Shown here piece by piece: positions 1 to 12,328 of a stretch of 64,000 nucleotides of DNA. The first letter of the stretch is position 1; each line of letters begins with the position of its first letter. The notes beneath the pieces were generated by a model. It saw nothing but the letters and a program-made list of their open reading frames with translations, made no database searches and was not told the origin of the DNA. The DNA is from Macrostomum hystrix (lineage: Eukaryota; Platyhelminthes; Macrostomidae): the NCBI GenBank assembly GCA_950097015.1, contig CATNEN010000034.1, positions 3,752,001 through 3,816,000 on the forward strand. The letters are read 5' to 3'. The position numbers were made by a program, and so were the translations under genes.

Positions 1-3000
1 ACGAATCTGTCCCTCCAATTCGTCCAGCGTTTCCCTAATGCTACCGAGCTGTTCATCGAAGCTGGCACGAATTCTGTACTCGCCAGCCTGGTCGACGGCC
101 TCCAAATCTAGCGTCGTCTGGACCATCTGGACCAGCTTGTTCAGATCGCGCTCGCATTCGGCTAGCGGATCGGCGAATAGTGAGCGTAGGGCGTCGGCGG
201 ATTCGGCGGCATCGGCTAGAGCCGAGCGCAGCTGTGGCAGCCTAGAGAAGCACAGATGGAGGCGATAGACATCCTGAAGGCTGGATCGATTTCTTTGCAG
301 TCTAACGGCCAATCGTTGCAGATCCGGACAGCGCCTAAGCCAGTCTTCGTGTAAAAATTGGCGCAAAGCCGAGTCGGACATTAGGGCGCCGACGCAGTCC
401 AAGCGTTCGTTAATTAGGCGAACGTCTAACAGCGGCTGGCGAATCCATTGGGCTAGTAGGCGAGAGCCGGGCTGGGTGCGGCAACGGTTTAAGAGGCCGA
501 ACAGCGAGTGAGATCTGAAGGTGGCATTGTATGTGGGGGGATATTTTATCAACCAATTAATAAAGAAGATGGGATTTAAGAGTTGTGGGATTGTTCTGAA
601 AACATCAGAATGCTGAAGCATTCAATTTTTCCTTGTGAGTACAGTCTTAATGGCTAACTATAGATAAATTATTAGCGTTGCAAAACAAAAACCCAAAACA
701 ATTTCAGGTGTATGACCTAGTGTGTTACAGGTGTATGAACTAGACTATTACAGGTGTCTGACCTAGACTATTACAGGTGTCTGACCTAGACTATTACAGG
801 TGTCTGACCTAGACTATTACAGGTGTCTGACCTAGACTATTACAGGTGTCTGACCTAGACTATTACAGGTGTCTGACCTAGACTATTACAGTTGTCTGAC
901 CTAGACTATTACAGGTGTCTGACCTAGACTATTACAGGTGTCTGACCTAGACTATTACAGGTGTCTGACCTAGACTATTACAGGTGTCTGACCTAGACTA
1001 TTACAGGTGTCTGACCTAGACTATTACAGGTGTCTGACCTAGACTAAAACAGGTGTCTGACCTAGACTATTACAGGTGTCTGACCTAGACTATTACAGGT
1101 GTCTGACCTAGACTAAAACAGGTGTCTGACCTAGACTATTACAGTTGTCTGACCTAGACTATTACAGGTGTATAGCCGAGAGGATTATAGGTGTATGATC
1201 TAAAATATTACATGTTTATGACTAAATTTATGATAGTCGCATGACATCAAATAATCGATATTTCCCAATGAAGAAAGTTAAGATAATGCAGTTTTTTTAC
1301 TTTCCAACACAACATAATAGACAAAATTACCTTGGCGCATCCGGTCCGGTAGGCAGCAGGTGCAACGCCCTCACAGCCGCGCCGTCCAGTTGAACAAAAT
1401 GGCCCGGACGCCAGCGCTCCAGCTGGTAGCGGCCAACAACGGCGCCGCCAGTTGAGGCGGCCTCGGCGGAGTCGCCTAGCTCTAAAAAGTGGGCCAGACT
1501 CCACAGGCTGGTTAGGCACAGCTGGCGCTCGGCGGCCACCATCTCTTTTAGGGGATTCAGCGAGCGCACGAGCCGGGCTAGCTCCTCTTCCATCGCCTCG
1601 TCGTCTGGAGGCCGGCGCATCCGGTTCGACGACTGTTGCTGCTGCTGCTGCTGGCCGGCGTTTGAGGAGCCTGACTGATTCACCATGACGCCGAGACGGC
1701 CGAGAACCTGAGAGATTTTGATAAAAAATCTAATTTAATCTCTCCGCTGTCTCGTCTCCGCCATGTCTCTTCTCTCCCGAGTCATATCTCCCCCGTGTTT
1801 CATATTTTAGTCTTTTCTCTCCTATATCTAATATTTTTCATTTCTTATCCCATGTCTCATAACTCCCGTATCTTATCTCCTCCGTGTTTAATATTTTCCA
1901 TTTCTTATCTCTCCGCTGTCTTTGTCTCCATTCTCCTTGGGCCCTCAACGTTCAACAAGCCACGCGCAGCACAGAACAATCAGAACAAAGTCGCACGAAC
2001 CTCTGCCAACCCGGTGAGCTGGCCGGGTGTGACAAGCAGGCACTCGCGGCAGCCCAACTGCAGTGCGGCCGATTCCACGTTGGCCCACGGCTGGTGATCG
2101 ATAAATACGGACACTAGCAATCTGCGATCGTTCACATCGTGATAGGCTAAGCCGACAGCCCGTCCGGCCGATTCCGGCCTGGCCGAAATGGCCAGCACGC
2201 CAGCTGAGTGACTCATCCGGTCGAATATTGAGCCGCTCTCAGAGAACAGAATCTCTTCGAATTGAGTCAGATTGCCTGGCGAGGCGCGATAGGCGACAGA
2301 CCAGGATTTGCCCCGGCCGATGGTGTACACCTGAGCAGTTTGTGAATAGGAATTGATACACCTGAACTTGGGATTCGTAAAGCGAGGATTTATGTAGCGA
2401 ACAAAGTTCAATGAATGATGTATGGAACAACTCAATGAAGGGTGGATTGATGCAGGGAAAACTGTTTAATGAAGGGTGGATTGATGCAGGGAAAAACTGT
2501 TTAATGAAGGGTGGATTGTTGCAGGGAAAAACTGTTTAATGAAGGGAGGATGGATGCAGGGAAAACTGTTCAATGAAGGGAGGATTGATGTAGGGAAAAC
2601 TGTTTAATGAAGGGAGGATTGATGCAGGGAAAACTGTTTAATGAAGGGAGGATTGATGCAGGGAAAACTGTTTATGAAGGGAGGGTTGATGCAGGGAAAA
2701 CTGTTTAATGTAGGGAGGACTGATGTAGGGAAAACTGTTTAATGAAGGGAGGATTGATGCAGGGAAAACTGTTTAATGAAGGGAGGATTGATGCAGGGAA
2801 AACTGTTTAATGAAGGGAGGATTGATGTAGGGAAAACAGTTTAATGAAGGGAGGATTGATGCAGGGAAAACTGTTTAATGAAGGGAGGATTGATGCAGGG
2901 AAAACTGTTTAATGAATGGAGGATTGATGCAGGGAAAACTGTTAATGAAGGGAGGATTGATGCAGGGAAAACTGTTAATGAAGGGAGGATTGATGCAGGG

Positions 3001-3804
3001 AAAACTGTTAATGAAGGGAGGATTGATGTAGGGAAAACGGTTTAATGAAGGGAGGATTGATGCAGGGAAAACTGTTTAATGAATGGAGAATTGATGCAGG
3101 GAAAACTGTTTAATGAAGGGAGGATTGATGCAGGGAAAACTGTTTAATGAAGGGAGGATTGATGTAGGGAAAACGGTTTAATGAAGGGAGGATTGATGCA
3201 GGGAAAACTGTTTAATGAATGGAGAATTGATGCAGGGAAAACTGTTTAATGAATGGAGGATTGATGTACAGAAAGGCAGTTTAATGAATGGAGAGTTGAT
3301 GCAGGGAAAACTGTTTAATGAATGGAGGATTGATGTAGAGAAAGGCAGTTTAATGAAGGGAGGATTGATGTAGCGAAAGGCAGTTTAATGAAGGGAGGAT
3401 TGATGTAGGGAAAAACTCTAATGAAAGGAGGCAGTTCTGTATAATCATGTAATTCTACGGTAAATGAAAGGAGCTTGTAAAGAAGCTATGGTTTAATGAA
3501 TTAAAAAACAAACCAAAAACCTAAAATTCACCTCCATTCGATAGCGCTTATCAATGAGGAAGGCGCGGCAGAGGTTTTCGAATGCCGATTTGTTCACAGT
3601 CACGTAGGGCTGGCGCTGTTTGCCAACAGTGTGAAACTTAAGCATAGTTGTTGACTGGAAGAACTCATCAGCAACCAGTTCTGCGTCGCCCATATGAATG
3701 GAATAATACTCGCCGCGATCGAAACAGCGAATCAGGGTGTCCACTTTCGGCGGCAGGGTCTGCAGGAAGGCCAATAAGCTGCCAGTTTCGTCTGTTGCCG
3801 CCAT
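1..3804 (-). CDS. MSH2: MSH2 DNA mismatch repair protein, 5' part (runs off the left edge)
   Basis: MutS homolog that pairs with MSH6 or MSH3 to recognise mismatches in the nucleus. Four exons are readable: 3532-3804, 2001-2330, 1331-1707 and 1-514 (open at the window edge), all joined in frame across GT..AG introns. Exon 1 carries the mismatch-binding N-terminus (IRCFDRGEYYSIHMGDAELV). Exon 2 gives the connector start (AYRASPGNLTQFEEILF). Exon 3 has AAVRALHLL of the lever region. Exon 4 has LNRCRTQPGSRLLAQWIRQP and continues into the core. The ATPase domain lies outside the window. A poly-Q stretch sits in exon 3 where human MSH2 has a short linker. Introns 1 and 3 are filled by tandem arrays and intron 2 is pyrimidine-rich. 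A splice acceptor (AG at 3822-3823) lies 17 nt before the ATG. Identity is seen from motif order; exon ends are inferred from splice sites. Confidence 0.93.
705..1222. repeat. 23-bp tandem array, MSH2 intron 3
   Basis: About 22 head-to-tail copies of a 23-bp unit containing ACAGGTGTCTGACCTAGACT. A few copies have AAAAC instead of TATTAC, and one or two have GTTG for GGTG. The array fills most of the intron between exons 1331-1707 and 1-514. The units run without spacers, so this is a minisatellite. Confidence 0.95.
1720..1935. repeat. Degenerate pyrimidine-rich repeat, MSH2 intron 2
   Basis: Loose repeats of TCTCTCC, CTCATATCTC and CCCGTGTTTCAT with a period near 15-50 bp. The same kind of sequence fills GMDS intron 2 near 61.8-62.1 kb. 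It is probably non-coding intron sequence. Confidence 0.6.
2435..3425. repeat. 34-bp tandem array, MSH2 intron 1
   Basis: About 29 copies of a 33-34-bp unit containing GAAGGGAGGATTGATGCAGG followed by GAAAACTGTTTAAT. Homogeneous in the middle and more diverged near 3240-3425, as expected of an array that homogenises by unequal exchange. It lies wholly in the intron between exons 1 and 2. Confidence 0.95.
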
Positions 3805-3984
3805 TCTGTTGCTTTCAGTTGCTGGAAATCGTGAAAATTTTGCAGCATCTAAAAGCCACTGCTAAAGCAACAGTTGAAACTAGGAAATTAGTATTTGTTA
3901 TAAACTATCAGATAAATCCCAGAAAAACTTTGTTAAAGTCATTTTCAAGCTTAATTCCTTTGTGGTGTTGGCACAGATTTTGGC

Positions 3985-6345
3985 TTTTCTGTAAGCAATG
4001 GGGCCATTGTTAGCCATAGACTATTCTGTTAGCAATGAAGCTATTGTTAGCCATAGACTATTCTGTTAGCAATGATGCCATTGTTAGCCATAGACTATTC
4101 TGTTAGCAATGATGCCATTGTTAGCCATAGACTATTCTGTTAGCAATGATGCTATTGTTAGCCATAGACTATTCTGTTAGCAATGATGCTATTGTTAGCC
4201 ATAGACTATTCTGTTAGCAATGATGCCATTGTTAGCCATAGACTATTCTGTTAGCAATGAGGCTATTGTTAGCCATAGACTATTCTGTTAGCAATGAGGC
4301 TGTTGTTAGCCATAGACTATTCTGTAAGCAATGATGCCATTGTTAGCCATAGACTATTCTGTTAGCAATGAAACTATTGTTAGCCATAGACTATTCTGTT
4401 AGCAATGAAGCTATTGTTAGCCATAGACTATTCTGTTAGCAATGATGCCATTGTTAGCCATAGACTATTCTGTTAGCAATGAAACTATTGTTAGCCATAG
4501 ACTATTCTGTTAGCAATGAAGCTATTGTTAGCCATAGACTATTCTGTTAGCAATGATGCCATTGTTAGCCATAGACTATTCTGTTAGCAATGATGCCATT
4601 GTTAGCCATAGACTATTCTGTTAGCAATGATGCCATTGTTAGCCATAGACTGTTCTGTTAGCAATGAAGCTATTGTTAGCCATAGACTATTCTGTTAGCA
4701 ATGATGCCATTGTTAGCCATAGACTATTCTGTTAGCAATGAGGCTATTGTTAGCCATAGACTATTCTGTTAGCAATGAGGCTATTGTTAGCCATAGACTA
4801 TTCTGTTAGCAATGAAGCTATTGTTAGCCATAGACTATTCTGTTAGCAATGATGCCATTGTTAGCCATAGACTATTCTGTTAGCAATGAGGCTATTGTTA
4901 GCCATAGACTATTCTGTTAGCAATGAAGCTATTGTTAGCCATAGACTATTCTGTTAGCAATGATGCCATTGTTAGCCATAGACTATTCTGTTAGCAATGA
5001 TGCCATTGTTAGCCATAGACTATTCTGTTAGCAATGAAGCTATTGTTAGCCATAGACTATTCTGTTAGCAATGATGCCATTGTTAGCCATAGACTATTCT
5101 GTTAGCAATGAAGCTATTGTTAGCCATAGACTATTCTGTTAGCAATGATGCCATTGTTAGCCATAGACTATTCTGTTAGCAATGAGGCTATTGTTAGCCA
5201 TAGACTATTCTGTTAGCAATGAGGCTATTGTTAGCCATAGACTATTCTGTTAGCAATGAGGCTATTGTTAGCCATAGACTATTCTGTTAGCAATGAAGCT
5301 ATTGTTAGCCATAGACTATTCTGTTAGCAATGAGGCTATTGTTAGCCATAGACTATTCTGTTAGCAATGAAGCTATTGTTAGCCATAGACTGTTCTGTTA
5401 GCAATGAAGCTATTGTTAGCCGTAGACTATTCTGTTAGCAATGAAGCTATTGTTAGCCATAGACTATTCTGTTAGCAATGAAGCTATTGTTAGCCATAGA
5501 CTATTCTGTTAGCAATGAGGCTATTGTTAGCCATAGACTGTTCTGTTAGCAATGAAGCTATTGTTAGCCATAGACTATTCTGTTAGCAATGAGGCTGTTG
5601 TTAGCCATAGACTGTTCTGTTAGCAATGAAGCTATTGTTAGCCATAGACTATTCTGTTAGCAATGAGGCTATTGTTAGCCATAGACTGTTCTGTTAGCAA
5701 TGAGGCTGTTGTTAGCCATAGACTATTCTGTTAGCAATGATGCCATTGTTAGCCATAGACTATTCTGTTAGCAATGAGGCTGTTGTTAGCCATAGACTAT
5801 TCTGTTAGCAATGAGGCCATTGTTAGCCATAGACTATTCTGTTAGCAATGAAGCTATTGTTAGCCATAGACTATTCTGTTAGCAATGAGGCTGTTGTTAG
5901 CCATAGACTATTCTGTTAGCAATGAGGCTATTGTTAGCCATAGACTATTCTGTTAGCAATGATGCCATTGTTAGCCATAGACTATTCTGTTAGCAATGAA
6001 GCTATTGTTAGCCATAGACTATTCTGTTAGCAATGAGGCTGTTGTTAGCCATAGACTATTCTGTTAGCAATGAGGCCATTGTTAGCCATAGACTATTCTG
6101 TTAGCAATGAGGCCATTGTTAGCCATAGACTATTCTGTTAGCAATGAAGCTATTGTTAGCCATAGACTATTCTGTTAGCAATGAGGCTGTTGTTAGCCAT
6201 AGACTATTCTGTTAGCAATGAGGCCATTGTTAGCCATAGACTATTCTGTTAGCAATGAAGCTATTGTTAGCCATAGACTATTCTGTTAGCAATGAGGCTG
6301 TTGTTAGCCATAGACTATTCTGTTAGCAATGAGGCTGTTGTTAAA
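3985..6345. repeat. 37-bp tandem array between CTNNBL1 and MSH2
   Basis: About 63 copies of a 37-bp unit containing TTAGCCATAGACTATTCTGT and AGCAATG. A variable triplet pair follows AATG (GAGGCT, GAAGCT, GATGCC, GAAACT), so copies can be typed. It is one of the longest arrays of the window and occupies the spacer 5' of MSH2 and 3' of CTNNBL1. No open gene is present. Confidence 0.97.
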
Positions 6346-6925
6346 GATGGTCAATCTAATCAGCTCACTACACTCTCTAAAAAATAGGATATGGCACTTT
6401 GAAAGTCTTATTCGAAAAAAAGATTTGTAACTCTTTTGCTGACAGATTTCGTACAGATTTATGATAGTATAACAAATATGGCTCAATTTGGCTAAATGAA
6501 TGGTAGCTAAAGCTGTGATGCGTGTCGATTTTTGCTTTATTCACATCACGCTATAAACCGCTACAATACAAGCAAGCTCTTTAAAACAATAACAATAAGT
6601 GATAATACGACACTATTCATATTCTCTGTTTATGATTCATAACTAAACCCAAACAAAGCAATTAGCGACAAAATAAACACATTTCTGAATTATTCTAACG
6701 CACAATACATGAGTATTTATCCGCCATCGAAACGCACAAAGGAGTAAACCACAGATTGAATGCTTTAATTATATGGTGAGCAGTACTGCATACAGGAAAT
6801 ACACAAGAAACAAATTAGGAAATCAAGAAAGCATGAAAAAGCATAATTAATTATACTAGTTTATTATAGATGTAAGAGGCCATGAATATAAACCAGTCAG
6901 GTTATAAGTATTTGCAATCGTTTTC
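6346..6925. other. AT-rich unique spacer between two arrays
   Basis: Unique AT-rich sequence between the 37-bp and 31-bp arrays. I see no convincing coding exon, RNA gene or transposon end here. Confidence 0.5.
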
Positions 6926-7690
6926 CATTCAGGCTTGCGGATTAGCAATCCTTTATCATTCAGGCTAGTGGATTAGCAATTCCTCAACATTCAGGCTAGT
7001 GGATTAGCAATCCCTTATCATTCAGGCTAGTGGATTAGCAATCCCTTATCATTCAGGCTAGTGGATTAGCAATCCCTTATCATTCAGGCTAGTGGATTAG
7101 CAATTCCTCAACATTCAGGCTAGTGGATTAGCAATTCCTCAACATTCAGGCTAGTGGGTTAGCAATTCCTCAACATTCAGGCTAGTGGGTTAGCAATTCC
7201 TCAACATTCAGGCTAGTGGATTAGCAATTCCTCAACATTCAACTAGTGGATTAGCAATCCCTCAACATTCAGGCTAGTGGATGAGCAATCCCTTATCATT
7301 CAGGCTAGTGGATTAGCAATCCCTCAACATTCAGGCTAGTGGATTAGCAATCCCCCAATATTCAGGCTAGTGGATTAGCAATCCCTCAACATTCAGGCTA
7401 GTGGATGAGCAATCCCTTATCATTCAGGCTAGTGGATTAGCAATCCCTTATCATTCAGGCTAGTGGATTAGCAATCCCTCAACATTCAGGCTAGTGGATT
7501 AGCAATCCCCCAATATTCAGGCTAGTGGATTAGCAATCCCTTAACATTCAGGATATGGGATTAGCAATTCCTTAGCATTCAGGCTAGCAGATTAGCAATC
7601 CCTCAGCATTCAGTCTTCTGGATTATCATTCATGTCCTTCTGGCTATCAGGTTAGCAATCCCTTTCCATTCAAACGTATGATTAGCAATC
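6926..7690. repeat. 31-bp tandem array 3' of CTNNBL1
   Basis: About 24 copies of a 31-bp unit containing CATTCAGGCTAGTGGATTAG then CAATCCCTTAT or CAATTCCTCAA. Copies diverge towards the CTNNBL1 stop codon. It shares the word TTAGCAAT with the neighbouring 37-bp array. Confidence 0.93.
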
Positions 7691-7791
7691 CTAATACTTA
7701 TTAAATTCCAGAGAGCTGGCATCCAGTTTAGCAGGCCACAGGTGAAAGCATTTAATGCAAAAGTTTATCATTATCATTAGGCGGGCTATTC

Positions 7792-10700
7792 TTATTCCGC
7801 CAATCCGAAGCGCTCTTTGAAGACTGCTAGCAGTGGCTCCAGACGGGCCTTCTCCTCGGCGTCCTCGCTGTGGGCCAAGTGCTCCTGTACAACGCCGTGA
7901 ACTGCGGCCACCGGACTAGATCGCATGTTGAACATCTGGCGAACCGGCCGAACAACGCCAGAGTCTGCTGAAGACATTGTGCACACTTGCAGAAGGATTA
8001 GGTCCACTAGCTGCAGAGTGAACAGGCCCATCTCTAGCCTGCGGGACGACAGAAATGTTATTTTTACATAATTTATCTTATTATGTGCTCTGACCTGCTC
8101 AGATGAGCTTAAATTACAGATTTTATGCTTAGATGTGCTCAAATTTTCGTCTGATCTACTTACGAGGGGTGTCCAAAAAGTAGTGATACTTTTGCTCGTA
8201 TAGCCTTACTGCATGCTTGAAAATCAGCAAGTTTGGTGTTGTTGGAAAGCGAAAAATATCAGCTTTAATTTGACTGCAAACATTTAACAAAAAGACAACC
8301 TATAACAAAGTTATGAATAGAAACACACAACAAGGTCAGCCATAGAGTTACAATGAATTTATGCATGGTGTAACAGGTCAAGAAGTTTCGACAGTTAGTA
8401 CGACTCATCATCATCAGGGAGGGAAGCTTTCTCCACATAATTACCCCCCGATTGCACGCACTTCTTCCAGCGACGAAACAAGCTTACAATCGCATCTGCG
8501 TAGATCTGTGGTGGGTCGGAACCCTTCAGTGTCCACACTTTAGACTCTTGCTTTGTCGGCGGGTCAAAATGTGGAACCCACGTCTCGTCGCCAGTAACAA
8601 TCAACTGGCGGAACTGATTCCAGCCACCGCGTTGACTTACCAGATTCAGGTTCCCTTGGCATGTCTGCTGGCGCTGCAGTCGCATATCAGCAGTGAGGAG
8701 CTTTGGGACCCAGCGGGCGCTCAGCTTAACGAAGTTCATATTGGTCAGGCATAGATGAACCGTTGATCGTGGGGTGTCGAGTCTGTCAGCAATCTCACGA
8801 ATTGTCATTCTGCAGTCTTCTTCCAGCAGATCAAGAATCCGGTCAGCCAAAGCCTTTGAGCTTGGTGTAGATGGCCTTCCTGGCCTTGGCAAGTCAGCCA
8901 AATTTGTTCTTCCTGACTCAAATTGCTCGACCCATCTGTACACCGTCATGCGACTTACTGCTTCGGCTCCGTGAATGCTGCACAGATGATGGTAAATCTC
9001 CTGTCCACTTTTCCCAATACTCCATAGTGTGTGAATTGCGTGTCGCTGTCCTTCCTTTGAGCGCACGTCCGTAACTGTCAGTTGAACAGAATCTGGTCTT
9101 GAAAAAGCAAGCACTTGTGAAAGAAAAATGAGCTGGCAGTGCAGAAGCAGGCAGGCAGGCAGAAGCAAGCTGGCAGTGCAAAGAAGACTTAGCCACAATT
9201 TTACCACAGACCAAAAAGCAACCCTCGTACGCTCGTAAAATGCTACCCCAGTATTTATTGGTTTACATTTATTGATTTGTTAAGCTCTAAAGCTTCATGA
9301 ATCTTTGAGGCAGATAAAAACTCAACAAAGTCAACCATACAGTATTTTTGTAAGTCTATGAGCAACCCTTGCTCAAATAGACAGTGATAACTTTTTTTAA
9401 AAACAACATATGAGGATGATTTTTTAGTCAAATTAAAGCTGATATTTTTCGCTTTCCAACAACACCAAACTTGCTGATTTTCAAGCATGCAGTAAGGCTA
9501 TACGAGCAAAAGTATCACTACTTTTTGGACACCCCTCGTAAGTTAAGTCCGACCTGCTCAGTCAGATGTACTCAAATTATAGTCTGACCAGCTCAGATAT
9601 TCTCAAATTATAGTCTCACATGCTCAGATATTCTTAAATTATAGTCTGACCTGCTCAAATGTGCCCGAATTTTAGACTGACCTGCTCAAATGTGCTCGAA
9701 TTTTAGACTGACCTGCTCAAATGTGCTCAAATTAAGGCTGAACTGCTCAGATTAGCTCAAATTCAGTCTGACCTGCTCAGATATGCTCAAATTATTGTAC
9801 CTAATTTTTTAAGCAATTTGAGACTCACCTCCTTAGATAAACTTCCTCTTCTAACTCCTCCTCAGTGGTGGCATTCCATAGCTCCGGCTGGCGTCTTTCA
9901 GCTAGGAGCTTCCTATCCGCGGACTTAACCAAATCGCGCCATTTAAAGTGCAGCTCAGCGAGTCGCTCAACTTTAGCGTGATCATTCTCAATGAATTTAG
10001 ACAGGACACGAGCTTTGTGAGTTGAAGATGTTGAGCAGTGACGCAAAAGGTTGTGCAATATTGAACACAGATGCTCTTCAATCTCTTGAATAGAGAAGCC
10101 GCTCTTCTTGGGCTTCGGCGGTCGCATGAAAACGGGAAATATGGTGCGCAGGCCGAGTATGTCCACAAACTTTAATGCATTCTCAGCGCCATCTGGCCCA
10201 TTCATGGCGTAGTCTAGAACCTGTGGAGTGTGCAATGGTGGTGGTGTCCTGTGGTTGAGCTTGAACGGTGAAATTTCATGAAATGAAATGAGTGTCAATA
10301 GTGACCTATTTTAACCTTTTGTAGCCCTTGAAGGTCCAGCAGTCCATCTAGATAAAGGTCGGTGACCACCGAAGACGGAGATTATGCAGACACATTTGGG
10401 TGACATGCTGATAAGTTTTAGAGGCCTGGCAAGGCCGCACTGAGGCGCAGTGCTTATTCGTGTATAGGGGTGTATGAAATACACCCCTTTTATGGGAAAA
10501 ATCTGACCTTCGACCAGAACCATTGAATATCTCGACGGTCTGAAGAGCTGGCGACTAGATTATTTTTTCAAAAGATGCGCAGCAAAAAGCTGGCCCTTGT
10601 TCTTGAGTTTAGTGTGCTTACCCGCTTGCGTTGCTCCGTTCGGGTGCAGCACAAAAGTTGTCAGGGAAATCCCCCCTTGGTAGTTCTACTGTTAAGGTAC

Positions 10701-12304
10701 ACCGTATAATACGAACACAACAATCATGCTATCAAAAAGTTTATAATGCTTCGCAGATAAGAATTAGATAACTACTAACCTTGAGAGCGGCGGGTCTAGC
10801 AACCCGCTTCTCGCGCAGAATCAGATTCATTAGCTGCAGTCCTTCGCCGCGCAGGAATCTCTCTTTATTAGCCTTGGCTAGCAAAGCGCTGCACAGACAA
10901 TTGAACAGATTCTCCATGAGTTCGCGCTCCTCAGAATCGGCCGGATCCTGGCGTTTGTAATGGAGTAGCTGGTTTAGCAGCACGTCAACACCTTTTAGCT
11001 CTCCTAGTAGCAGTCTGTTTGGCTCCGAGCTCTGCAATAGGATGGCTAGCAGTTCGCTGGCGTACAGCTTATTGGGACTGAAGCCGCGCTTGCCGATTCG
11101 CTTTAGTAGGCAGGCTAACAGGCCCTGTTTGGCCGCCATTTGTTCCAGACAGTCTGGCCGCGCCTCGCATAGGTTCTCTATGATGCCTGTAGATTGCATG
11201 GATGACAATTACATGGTTAATTACCCGTGGGGGAGTGAACTGGTCAATTACCCGCAGGAGAGTGAACAGGTTAATTTACCCGGAGAGAAGTGAACTGGTC
11301 AGTTACCCGCAGGGGAGTGAACTGGTTAATTACCCACAAGGGAGGTAAGTGGTAAAATTAATCGCGAAATGACCAGGTTTTTTTAACCTTGGAAGAATTA
11401 TCAATGCTAATTAACCGTGAAAAATCACAAGGCTAATTAACCGTATGCCTAATGAGCACTCTAATTCTTATTAATGATAACATTATCAGCAAATTGTGAC
11501 TACACTGGAGTCAGCGCAGGTAGCAAATAAGCAAGCTAAAACTACTTTGCAAAATCTATACAAGCGTCGCTAACCAAATGAGGAATGCACGCCGTCAGCC
11601 TCCTCCTTGATCGCCTCATCCAGCCTATCCAGATTCTGCACCAGCATCATCACCAGCTGAGCGTCCATCAGTCGGCCAACTAGCTGCTCGGTATCGTCCG
11701 GATTCTCAGCCAGCACATCCGTGTCTGTCATCTCTTCCAGCAGGTCAATGACAGCGATGGATATGTCCGTATTTTCGTGCAGCACCAGCTGCAGCAGGGT
11801 GTCCAGCACAGGCAGGTCGCACAGGGTCGGATAGGCAGCTGGCACAGTAGGCAGGGTGTGCAATTCCTGTAGAGCCGAATGCAGTTCCACTTCGGACTCC
11901 ATGAATTTCTCCGGGCAATCCGAGTATTTCACGCGCAGCTCGGCATTTCTAGACGCCCGCTTGTCTAGTTGAAGCATCAGCAGGCGCATTCCAGCCACGC
12001 TGTCGGCTTTCGAAGCGCCAGCCGATTCGCCAGAGTCGCCGTCATTGTCTTCGTCGTTGTCAGCCTCGAGGGCACGCAGAACGGCATCCTTATTGAGAAC
12101 AGCCGATGCCGGCAGCCTGATGGAAGACGACACCGGCGGTCGAGACGGTAGCGGAGTGCCAGTGATGCTAGCAGAGGTGGCGGCCGCGGCCACAGCCAGA
12201 CGGGCTCGCTTTCTCTCAACGTAGCCAGCGTCGGTGTTGTCAGAGAAGCGGGTGCGCCGTTGGCCGGGAGTGGCCGGCTTGTAGGCTAGAACCTCGGTGA
12301 TGTC
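7792..12304 (-). CDS. CTNNBL1: CTNNBL1, beta-catenin-like protein 1 (spliceosome-associated ARM protein)
   Basis: Nuclear armadillo-repeat protein that associates with the Prp19/CDC5L spliceosomal complex. Exons: 11575-12304, 10780-11186, 9829-10220 and 7792-8038, about 591 residues against 563 in human. Diagnostic stretches are PEKFMESEVELHSALQELHT and KEEADGVHSS in exon 1, NKLYASELLAILLQSSEPNR and FLRGEGLQLMNLILREKR in exon 2, NALKFVDILGLRTIFPVFM and FIENDHAKVERLAELHFKW in exon 3, and FNMRSS in exon 4. Exon 1 opens right after an acceptor (..TTGCAG|GACATC) in phase 0. With a supplied ATG the protein reads MDITEVLAYKP, matching human MDVGELLSYQP. An in-frame ATG at 12326-12328 is an alternative start (MLKIHTLQ..). 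Intron 3 holds a mariner element. The 3' end of the ATAD5-like gene is about 0.5 kb upstream on the same strand. Confidence 0.93.
8161..9540. mobile_element. mariner-family DNA transposon, internally deleted
   Basis: Bounded by TA at 8161-8162 and 9539-9540, the usual mariner target duplication. Terminal inverted repeats are about 113 bp (8163-8275 and 9427-9538) and identical except for one A in a short run, starting CGAGGGGTGTCCAAAAAGTA. The near-perfect repeats mean a recent insertion. The transposase inside is on the minus strand and has lost its central part, so the copy is non-autonomous. Confidence 0.95.
8395..9126 (-). pseudogene. mariner transposase with internal deletion
   Basis: An open frame gives the N-terminal helix-turn-helix pair (MTVYRWVEQFESGRTNLADL, PRPGRPST, MTIREIADRLDTPRSTVHLC) and the first catalytic aspartate in VTGDETWVPHFDPPTKQESK. 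The frame then jumps from KGSDPP directly to SLFRRWKKCVQSGGNYVEKA, the family's C-terminal end. The regions with the second and third catalytic acidic residues (HDNA.., YSPDLAP.D) are missing, so it cannot catalyse transposition. No normal start Met is evident before FSRPDSVQ. Confidence 0.9.
10460..10500. other. Small hairpin in CTNNBL1 intron 2
   Basis: GGGGTGTAT-GAA-ATACACCCC is a perfect 9-bp stem followed by TTTT, inside a GC-richer stretch (10310-10690) of otherwise unique intron. I do not recognise it as a known RNA. Confidence 0.4.
11209..11350. repeat. Short ~27-bp degenerate array, CTNNBL1 intron 1
   Basis: About five diverged copies of GTTAATTACCCGCAGGGGAG followed by TGAACTG. Confidence 0.75.
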
Positions 12305-12310
12305 CTGCAA
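12302..12310 (-). promoter_or_regulatory. 3' splice acceptor at the first CTNNBL1 codon (possible SL trans-splice site)
   Basis: AG at 12305-12306 is preceded by ACACACATTGC on the minus strand. The conserved N-terminus starts at 12304 and lacks only Met. A donor exon ending in ATG, or a spliced leader ending in AUG, would supply it. I found no upstream exon with an obvious ATG|GT junction. Inference. Confidence 0.5.
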
Positions 12311-12328
12311 TGTGTGTATTTTTAGCAT

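Larger units (their letters stand above)
8085..9815. repeat. Degenerate ~31-bp array in CTNNBL1 intron 3, split by a mariner
   Basis: Repeats of CTGACCTGCTCAGATATGCT followed by CAAATTATAGT occur at 8085-8160 and resume at 9545-9800. The mariner copy 8161-9540 therefore inserted into an existing array. Confidence 0.8.

Noticed and set aside
3985-6345. CRISPR-like regular repeats
   Set aside because: Units are contiguous without unique spacers and the genome is eukaryotic; it is a minisatellite.
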